A stretch of 64,000 nucleotides of DNA from Cryptomeria japonica (Eukaryota > Streptophyta > Pinopsida > Cupressales > Cupressaceae), in contig NC_081410.1 of the NCBI RefSeq assembly GCF_030272615.1, positions 503,492,942 to 503,556,941 on the forward strand, in the 5' to 3' direction. Of the stretch, positions 56,822 to 64,000 are shown piece after piece (position 1 is the stretch's first letter; each line of letters opens with the position of its first letter). Position numbers and translations under genes: made by a program. Under the pieces are notes generated by a model. It worked only from the letters and a program-made list of their open reading frames with translations. It was not told the DNA's origin and did not search any database.

Positions 56822-57185
56822 CCCCCCCTTAGGTGCAACTTAGGGGAATGCACTTAAGTCTACAATGCAAGATGGGTCCTGGCTACTAGGCCATGTTAGG
56901 TACCCATGTACAAATACAAATGCATGAAAACCAATTCAAGGAAATCTCTCACAAAGTGGGGAAAGAGAGAAAAAACCCAATGGGAAAAAACCCTCCCCCA
57001 AAAGAGAGATGAAAACTAGATACAAAGAATTCTCATAGAAGTATGTGAAGGATAAAACCCCATGTGAGGAAAAAGTCTTCCCCATATGAGAGAAGAAGAA
57101 GATAGACTAGGAAGCCCCCCCTCAATTTGGAATCTGCACCAATGATAGAAGCTCGAAGATGAATGAAGAAACTGCTCCATGAACG

Positions 57186-57910
57186 TCAAACAACATTCCT
57201 CCCCTTAGGAAGAATAAAAACCAAAGGTGTATCCATGAAGTCTCCCCAACCATGAAGGGAAGATGAAGCAAAAATACTCATGATGAAAGGAATCTCTGAA
57301 AACTGCTCTAGTGTCCCCATGTTGATGCTGAAAGGTACCCCCTCCAAAGGTGGTAAACTATGCCACACTGCTGAAAAAGGCACTCCAAGATCTAGTGGAG
57401 ATGAATGTAGAACAATATCCAAAGACTCATATGGCTCCTCAAAAGATAAAGACACCTCCTCCAAGTGTTGTACAAAAGTATCCACAATCATGTCAACCTC
57501 TAAAGATTGATCATGTAGAGAATGCACAAGAGGGTCAGAGTGATCCCTCGCAACAATCGAAGAAGGATCATCTTCATCAAAGAGAAGATGAATGTCATCA
57601 ATGATGTTTCCCAAATCTGCAATGTAGGAGTCCACAAACAAACCTACAATGTCTGTCAAGTAGGTATCCCAATCAATTGAAGCTGGAAGACATGAAATAT
57701 CCTGCTGCATTGAATCATAAGAAGGCAAAACTGTCATACTAGCTACATCATCAGGTGCAATAGGTGGTGTGATATCAATAGAAGGAGATGAAATGCAAGG
57801 CTCAAGAATGGGGTCACATGTGAGAATCCCCAAGTTCAAATGCCCAAAGTTCTCCTCAAAATCTAAATCATCAACATAGGAAGAATCAACCTCATCAATA
57901 GGACCAAAAT
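57186..57910 (-). pseudogene. Acidic C-terminal extension of copy 2 polyprotein, out of frame
   Basis: Follows the gag-protease ORF in the +1 frame after an extra A:T pair in a short run near 57913-57918 (six here, five in copy 1). From about DFGPIDEVDSSYVDDLDFEE onward it encodes ~240 acidic residues (SDPLVHSLHDQSLEVDMIVD, VQHLEEVSLSFEEPYESLDI) up to about 57186. No integrase motif (H-H-C-C or DDE) is visible. In copy 1 the same part is in frame but has stops. Confidence 0.6.
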
Positions 57911-59253
57911 CTGAAAAAAGAGTACAACCGAGATGAATGATCAACCACCCCAGTCGCAATGATAGCTCCACTCTCCAAGTCTCTAATGATAACTGAATCA
58001 AGTGTGAACTCCACAGTTTTCTTAGTTGCCCCATGTGTGATTTGATAGATGGAAAGAAGATTATTTGTCAAGTGGGGTACACACAACACATCATTGAAGG
58101 AGTTATCCCCAATGGCAATATATCCTTTCCCAATCACATCCATGTATGTATGATTACCCATCAAAATCTGCGGCATGTGGCAAGGCTCAAATGTAGAAAA
58201 CATAGACTGCAAAGATGCCATATGATGAGAAGCCCCTGAATCTAGAAGCCATCTCCCTGAATCAGGACTTCTAGTAGCACAAAGAGCTTGTCCCTTTCCT
58301 TTATCTATCCCAAAAGAGTGATCCTTTCCTTTATCCTTGGAAGAAGAAGCTGCTGTAGACATTCTAGAAGGTAGGTTGATTCTATTCTTCTCAAGAAGAT
58401 TCTGCAACTCATCAATATCCTTCTTATAACAATGATGTTCATCATGTCCTAACTTCTTGCAATATCCACAAAAAATATTATCCTTATATGATTTCCTCTT
58501 AGGTGAGAATGGTGAATCACCTTGTTGTGGAGAGGAAGATTGTGCTCCATCTTGTTGTGGTTTTGATTTAGGTTGCTTTTGATTCTTGCCTTTTCCTTGA
58601 TTACTTTGATTCCCTTTATTAGCCACCAAAGCTTGTGACTTTGAAGATTTGAGAATCCCCATTGTGGTCAGCTTAGATTGCTCAAGTATCAACATCTCCG
58701 TGAATGAATCAAATGAGGGAGAAGTGTATGAGGAACCTTGAGCTAACCTATGGGTGTGAAAGCTAGATACAAAGGTTGCATACTCTGAAGGAAGCTTGTC
58801 CAACAAGTTATAAACCAATTGAGCATCCTTTTTGTCAATTCCACAATCCTTTAGCTTTGCTCTTAGCTCAGTTGCTTTTGTGACATAATCTTGGATTGTA
58901 TCAAAATCTTTGGGATCCAAAGTTGTGAGTTCACTATCAAGCTTGTAGCCCTTAATCTCATCAACTTGACCATACAATTTCTGAAAAATATCCCAAGCCT
59001 CTTTAATTGTTGTACACTTATCAATGTGAAAAATAAGGTCATCTGATACATACTTTCTAAGAGTTTCAAGTGCCATAGCATTCTTAGCAATCCATTCAAT
59101 TTGAGCATTAGGATCAGCCTTAGGATCAGGTGGTGTTGTAATAGTTTCATTTACATAATGAATGAGTCCTTTTTCCATTAGTTTACTCCATGCTTTAATC
59201 TTCCATGATGCATAATTATGAGGAGTTAAAAGTGGAAATTTAGGAGAACCCAT
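57895..59253 (-). CDS. Copia-type gag-protease polyprotein (copy 2)
   Basis: Starts MGSPKFPLLTPHNYASWK. UBN2-like gag domain at residues ~10-220 (WDIFQKLYGQVDEIKGYKL, LDKLPSEYATF), a Lys/Gln/Ser-rich linker, a zinc knuckle CGYCKKLGHDEHHC with C-x2-C-x4-H-x4-C near residue 262, and a retropepsin motif WLLDSGASHHMA near residue 332 with D-S-G intact, followed by VLCVPHLTNNLLSI. The ORF ends in FWSY after a one-base indel relative to copy 1. Protein identity with copy 1 is high (over 90% by eye). Probably able to form capsids if expressed. Confidence 0.88.
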   Translation of the reverse strand: MGSPKFPLLTPHNYASWKIKAWSKLMEKGLIHYVNETITTPPDPKADPNAQIEWIAKNAMALETLRKYVSDDLIFHIDKCTTIKEAWDIFQKLYGQVDEIKGYKLDSELTTLDPKDFDTIQDYVTKATELRAKLKDCGIDKKDAQLVYNLLDKLPSEYATFVSSFHTHRLAQGSSYTSPSFDSFTEMLILEQSKLTTMGILKSSKSQALVANKGNQSNQGKGKNQKQPKSKPQQDGAQSSSPQQGDSPFSPKRKSYKDNIFCGYCKKLGHDEHHCYKKDIDELQNLLEKNRINLPSRMSTAASSSKDKGKDHSFGIDKGKGQALCATRSPDSGRWLLDSGASHHMASLQSMFSTFEPCHMPQILMGNHTYMDVIGKGYIAIGDNSFNDVLCVPHLTNNLLSIYQITHGATKKTVEFTLDSVIIRDLESGAIIATGVVDHSSRLYSFFRFWSY

Positions 59254-60072
59254 AGCACCAAAATGAAAAAACACAAGATAGAGAGAGGCACAATGACACA
59301 AGACACCCCCCCAAAATACTCAATCAAGAAATCCCCCCAAAATGGTGATTTTGGCACTTTATACTTAGTGCGTATACAATGGGCCACTTTCAAAACAAGG
59401 CAAAGTGGACTTTTGATTTCAATTTACAACTTCGCAAAATGAGATCTAAGAGACTTCAACAAATACTGCTAGTGATCTAAACTGAGATCCAAGCAAAAGG
59501 CAAGTACCAAATATGCCAAGAATGGCCAAATACAGAAAGTATAACTTCTACTTAAAATCACTGCAAACAGATGGCAAATTATGAATGTAGATGAAAAAAT
59601 ATGCACTTTCAAAAAAAATGACACCTGAAAAGGAGTCCATATGAGCCCAAACGAAGCCTCCAAAGTTATAAAAATTGGGATTTCGCGATTTCCGAAAAAC
59701 CTGTATCCGAAAATCAGAAAACTTCTACACCATTGTATAGATCACGAAATTCTACCCCCCCAAAAAAAAAATTGCTCAAAAAAAGGAGTCCGGATGAGTG
59801 AGATATCGCTATTTGAAAAATGTCTGCAAAATTATAATTTTTGGAAAATTTCGGCCGTAGCGTCAAACTTCAAATTCCTCTAGATTTGGCCTCCGAAGTC
59901 TGATTTGGATGAAACAAAAGGCAAAACTGACTTTCTTGGTCCTCCTCAATCTAATGGTAACCTCGGATTTGACCCATCAAGCTTCAATAATAACCTGCAA
60001 TAGAAAGTTCCAAAATGCACAATACCAAATAGCATCAAATTTCTCTCAATTAGCAAACCAATGACACCTTAA

Positions 60073-60086
60073 TGGCTCTGATACCA
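60073..60086 (-). other. Primer-binding site, initiator tRNA-Met type
   Basis: On the minus strand TGGTATCAGAGCCA immediately follows the LTR end; this is the common plant Copia primer site complementary to the 3' end of initiator tRNA-Met. Confidence 0.85.
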
Positions 60087-60581
60087 TGTGAGACATGGAC
60101 CAACTCTGATACCATGTGAGATTTTTCCAAGATCAAGAGGCAATGGAAAGCATAAATAAGAGAGACAAAATATATGATAGAAATAAACTGTATTCTATCA
60201 AGATGAAAATACTGATCAACTGGATCATCAAGTGATGTTATTTATACAATGAATATGAGCTTGCTTATATAGGCAAGGCTATATGGATATGTGAGCACAC
60301 AAACATGAGATGTGGCTCAATAAGAAACAAGGGTAGGTAGGAAATAGGTGTGGGTAGGTAGGAGAAACAATATAATATTCCACATGAGGTGGATCGCCCA
60401 CTGAATGTGGAGTGTAACAACAAGATCACACCATAAAAGGTGGAAATTCTCCTACACACACTATCCCAATGTGGCTCAAACACCCAAGTGTCTCATACCC
60501 AAACTACTATGAAATGCATTTCCTAAGTAAACTTAAGTAAGTTGTAATAATATCCATGATGAATAATTATTTACACCAACA
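60087..60581 (-). repeat. 5' LTR of Copia-type copy 2
   Basis: Carries the same extra 28-bp inner end (60087-60114) as the 3' LTR, one base different. Minus-strand TATA box at 60264-60273. Followed by target duplication AACAT. Confidence 0.88.
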
Positions 60582-60586
60582 AACAT

Positions 60587-62518
60587 GCATCAATGCAACA
60601 TTAACCATTTGCAAGATCACATAAACCAACATGCACATAAGCATAAAACTATATTACGCAAGAGGATTAAATCTTTCTAAATATCAACATATCTGCAATT
60701 ATACTCTTGCAAACACATCCATTCCCTAGGGTATCTTAACGTCACTACTTGACATCATAACACATAACACATTTTCAACTAGAACATCATCACGTCTTAT
60801 CATTCAACTATTTATTTACATTCCATGCAACTAGGATAACATAAATTCATATGCATAACTCATCATATCACATTTCCTTAAGCACAACCATTACATTACT
60901 CATCATGAATATTTTCCATATTCATATGTAAGATTAAAATAGAAAATACTTATCACCTTCCAACTAGGATACCATGCTACTAACAATTTCAAGAATCATA
61001 TTTAATACTATAAACATATCCCAAACATTCCATTAACATAGTATCTCAATCCCAACATAATTAACATTTCTTTAACATGAACCAAAGATTAATGCATCGT
61101 TTTATTACAATCTACCATTGTTTCCATTTCATCAATACCTAATACATAGGGGTACATAGAACAAGCACATGGTCTCTATTTCTAAATCACATCCTAAATG
61201 CTTAATATTACAAATGACATATGCACATAATATTACTTCCTTTGTCAAAATGCATCTTATATTTACATAACCATTTCACTTAGGATTCAAGCAACCATCA
61301 CTATCCTTTCCAATATTTATTTCATAGGACAACGTAGCAAGATACCAACTCTCAATGAAAATGCAACACAAATGTATACAAGCTACTCCATTTCATTTCC
61401 ACATAGAACTCATACATCTATATCACATAATAAACTCTAATAGAAACATCTCACCATTCATTTATCCAGTTAATATCAATGATCCCCTAGTTACTCAAGT
61501 AAAGATCGATGCTACCTATTCCATTCTTTCTATCATTCACTCTACAACATAATATGATACTAAAACATCTCATAAATGAAATGCAACTCAAAACCATTTT
61601 ATTTCACATAGATTCCCTATCTTACATTACATAATGAACAACCGATACATCAAGGAATAATCCAAGTACTTTCTCTAGTCTCATCATCAAGTCCAATTAC
61701 AAATTATTTTCAAATACATGGTAAAGCTTATACATGAATACATCATCTCTTATACATATACAATTTATTTATAATAAAATGTCTTCTCTTCCAAGAACAT
61801 AGGAATCAACTCTAAAGTTTAGTCACATGAAGAATCCAATCTATGCACGCTACACCAAGAAAAGTATCCCAATGGAAGAATGCATTCAACCACCCGACCA
61901 TGTGGAACCAATCAAGGAACCACCCCATGTGCTGGGAGATGAAAAAGGTTCCAACTCACACTCATGACCTAAGATGACACCTATCAAATAAAGGATACAT
62001 CAAGACTCAACAAGACTCCAACAAGACTCCAACAAGAGATCACAACACAAACATGCAACACAAGGCTAAAATAAACAATAGACCCTCCAGAGGAAAAATC
62101 AATAAAGAAAGACATGTGGACAATGGAAAAATGTAGGGCAAGAGTGTCATCACGTGCTATCCTCACAACAGAAGGGACCAAGCCTCAGCCTAAGAGACAT
62201 GTGGAACCATCTCAACCTTGGAGCCATTCAAGGGAGATCGGTTTACCACTACAACGGTCTTCTCAAGCTCATCTCGAGTGTGCACACTTCTAGGGATGTG
62301 AGGAGGACACACAATCAAGTATTATCTTGTTTAGTGAATTCCTAAATACCCAAACCCACTAATCAATTGTTTAAGTTATCACTTGCAATTACAATAAAGT
62401 CTTCTTGTGGTTCCAACAAGTCTATACCCCCTCCTAGAGGCCTAATGCTCAAGACCCTGGTCCACACATGAAAGAGCCCACTCTCCCTACCATGGACCAT
62501 TACCATAGGGTGAAAATA
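60587..62518. other. AT-rich region without recognised genes
   Basis: Rich in 'cat' and 'aca' strings, with a short run 'caagactccaacaagactccaaca' near 62004. Sequence resembles a long LTR or intergenic repeat but I see no boundary, ORF or RNA gene. Confidence 0.5.
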
Positions 62519-64000
62519 TGTTGGCATGTTTGGCATAACTAATGAAGATGAGATGATGGCAGATGGTTGTACTTGTACCTATAGAAGAAGATGACATGAT
62601 TAGTTATTTATATTGTCATTGATGTCAACCAGGTTCAACTGATGCATAATGATGTTTACAGTTGGTTTTTGGTGACTGACTTGTTGGCTAAGTGATTTGG
62701 TCTACCGGAGTAAGAGTTTGATAGTTTGACAGAGTTTACCGACAAGACTACAAGTTAGGACCTTAATCGGTAAAGCAAATAAGTTTTGATGGAATCGGAT
62801 GATTGGCGATGTTTGGTGATTTGTGGTTTGATACATAAGCTTTTATGATGGATTTGAGTATGTAACCAGAACCACATCCTATGTTGTTTACTAGAAGGCA
62901 TATTTTGAATTTTTTATGAAGTTATGTCAGGGTTTAATGACCGGTAAAGAATTGTCTTAACCGATAATGATTTTTGGTTTGGCGGTAATCTACATCAAGT
63001 TCAAGTTTTAATGATAATGCAGCACTAACTGCGTGATGAGTTTGAAAGATGTTTTGGCACGTTTGAAGAACGAATTTCTTGGCAATGTGCAAAGTGCTTA
63101 GATAAATGTGCTAAGGGTTTGACTGTGTACCCGATCAACTTGCTGTGACGATTTATGATCATTCAACGATCGATATTAATTTGTAATTGATTGTAATGAT
63201 CCCTATGATGATCTGTAATGAGTTGTAAAGATCTGTGATGATCTATGTAGTAAGTCTTAGGGTTTTGATGCTGACCTAGTTATAAAATTTATTTATGTCG
63301 GCAAGGTTGATATTTTGAAGTGTCAGTGATTTTGAGAAATGTGAGAAGTCGAACCAATGTGTGAGAAAATCTACCAGAGAGATGCAGACTTAGAACTTAA
63401 TTGGATCTGATCAAGCAAGTAGTAGAGTGTTATACAAAGATCATTTACTGTTGTTCTCTAACAATTACAATAGCTAAAATCGCTTAACCGGGTAGGTCCT
63501 AACAAGCCTCACATTGTAAACTCCCCTAATAGGGTGACTCAATATATGAGTTCTAAATCCTCTTGCGAGGTTGATCCTAACAGATGAAAGCTTCTAACAG
63601 GGCTGAGGTAAATCCCTTAACTGGGTGACTCCTAATAGGGTCTACTCCTAATGGGGCATCATTGTAAGCTTCTAACCAAACTTGGCTCCTAACAAGGCGC
63701 ATTCTGAAATAGTGCAAAAATTTCTAGGTACCAATTCCCACCATGGTTTTTCCCTATTTGGGTTTCCACATGAAAAACATGGTGTTCGTGTGTGGTATGT
63801 TTTTCTTGTGATATTCATGTTTTATTTTTGTTAACCGGTTAAGACAATTTATGTTTGTTTATCAAAGATCTTAAAGTGGTTACCGATATTGATGATTATA
63901 TGATTGATGAAGCATTCTGATCAGTTAATAAGTTGGTAACTATGTTTGTTGATCTGATATTGAATTAATGACTAATTTGATCAATAAGATTGCATAAGAG
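62519..64000 (+). mobile_element. Probable LTR, truncated by the window end
   Basis: Starts TGTTGGCATGTTTGGC. Between 63480 and 63720 variants of 'cctaayagggtgactc' and 'cttctaacaggg' recur, followed by 'cccaccatggtttttccc' and 'tttgggtttccacatg', a pattern common near the 3' end of plant Copia LTRs. The end, primer site and internal region are beyond the window, so this is provisional. Confidence 0.5.

Larger units (their letters stand above)
56327..60581 (-). mobile_element. Complete Copia-type gag-protease element (copy 2)
   Basis: Minus-strand element of 4.26 kb with 495-bp LTRs (56327-56821 and 60087-60581), target duplication AACAT, a primer-binding site complementary to initiator tRNA-Met and a gag-protease gene, but no integrase or reverse transcriptase. 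The LTRs differ at about nine positions (1.8%), so it is young. It belongs to the class of non-autonomous elements that keep only gag (and here protease). Confidence 0.9.

Noticed and set aside
57905-57925. Programmed frameshift between gag-protease and the acidic tail in copy 2
   Set aside because: A T-TTT-TTC heptamer is present, but a -1 slip would give the wrong frame; the tail is in +1, and copy 1 has one base fewer and is in frame, so a simple indel explains it.
56222-62430. A single long LTR from 56222 interrupted by Copia-type copy 2
   Set aside because: Start motif is suggestive but no end, duplicate LTR or target duplication was found; kept only as a low-confidence note.

Overview
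The window is nuclear DNA from a plant with a large, repeat-rich genome. Almost every coding signature belongs to plant LTR retrotransposons, L1-type LINEs or a DNA transposon. Initiator-tRNA-Met priming sites, spliced genes, GA/AT microsatellites and nested insertions fit this. A gymnosperm-like giant genome is my guess; nothing in the sequence proves it. No rRNA, tRNA, CRISPR or prokaryotic genes were seen.

Layout. 1-4904: 3' part of a gag-protease LTR element without polymerase (gag ORF 22-2469, 3' LTR 3702-4904). 4905-7351: GA microsatellites and degenerate short tandem repeats. 7352-10900: 5'-truncated, minus-strand Copia-type gag-protease element (copy 1). 10920-11235: dispersed repeat; 11236-12720: mostly unassigned. 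12721-14574 and 35711-37300: two halves of one minus-strand LINE, split by LTR element A (14575-35710, plus strand). Element A is itself interrupted by a ~13 kb DNA transposon (20640-33707) with near-identical terminal inverted repeats, subterminal palindromes, a decayed DDE-like transposase gene on the minus strand, a decayed intron-containing second gene on the plus strand and an internal array of ~350-bp repeats. 37528-48475: very young, complete, polymerase-less LTR retrotransposon with nearly identical LTRs and a perfect target duplication; it interrupts an open reading frame. 48710-53240: sparse region holding the best candidate host gene (two exons, minus strand, 50628-51786) with eight 15-residue repeats. 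53251-55910: remnant of a plus-strand LINE with an additional ORF downstream of its RNase H domain. 56327-60581: complete, fairly young Copia-type gag-protease element (copy 2) whose LTRs have captured a primer-binding-site-like sequence. 60587-62518: unassigned. 62519 to the end: start of another probable LTR.

No complete autonomous element is present. The four LTR elements with visible internal regions encode at most gag/protease-like proteins, so they would need reverse transcriptase and integrase in trans. The relative order can be read from nesting and LTR divergence: LINE first, then element A (LTRs roughly 85-88% identical by eye), then the DNA transposon inside A. The 37.5-48.5 kb element is the youngest (two substitutions and one 15-bp indel seen between its LTRs). 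All alignments and identities were done by eye.
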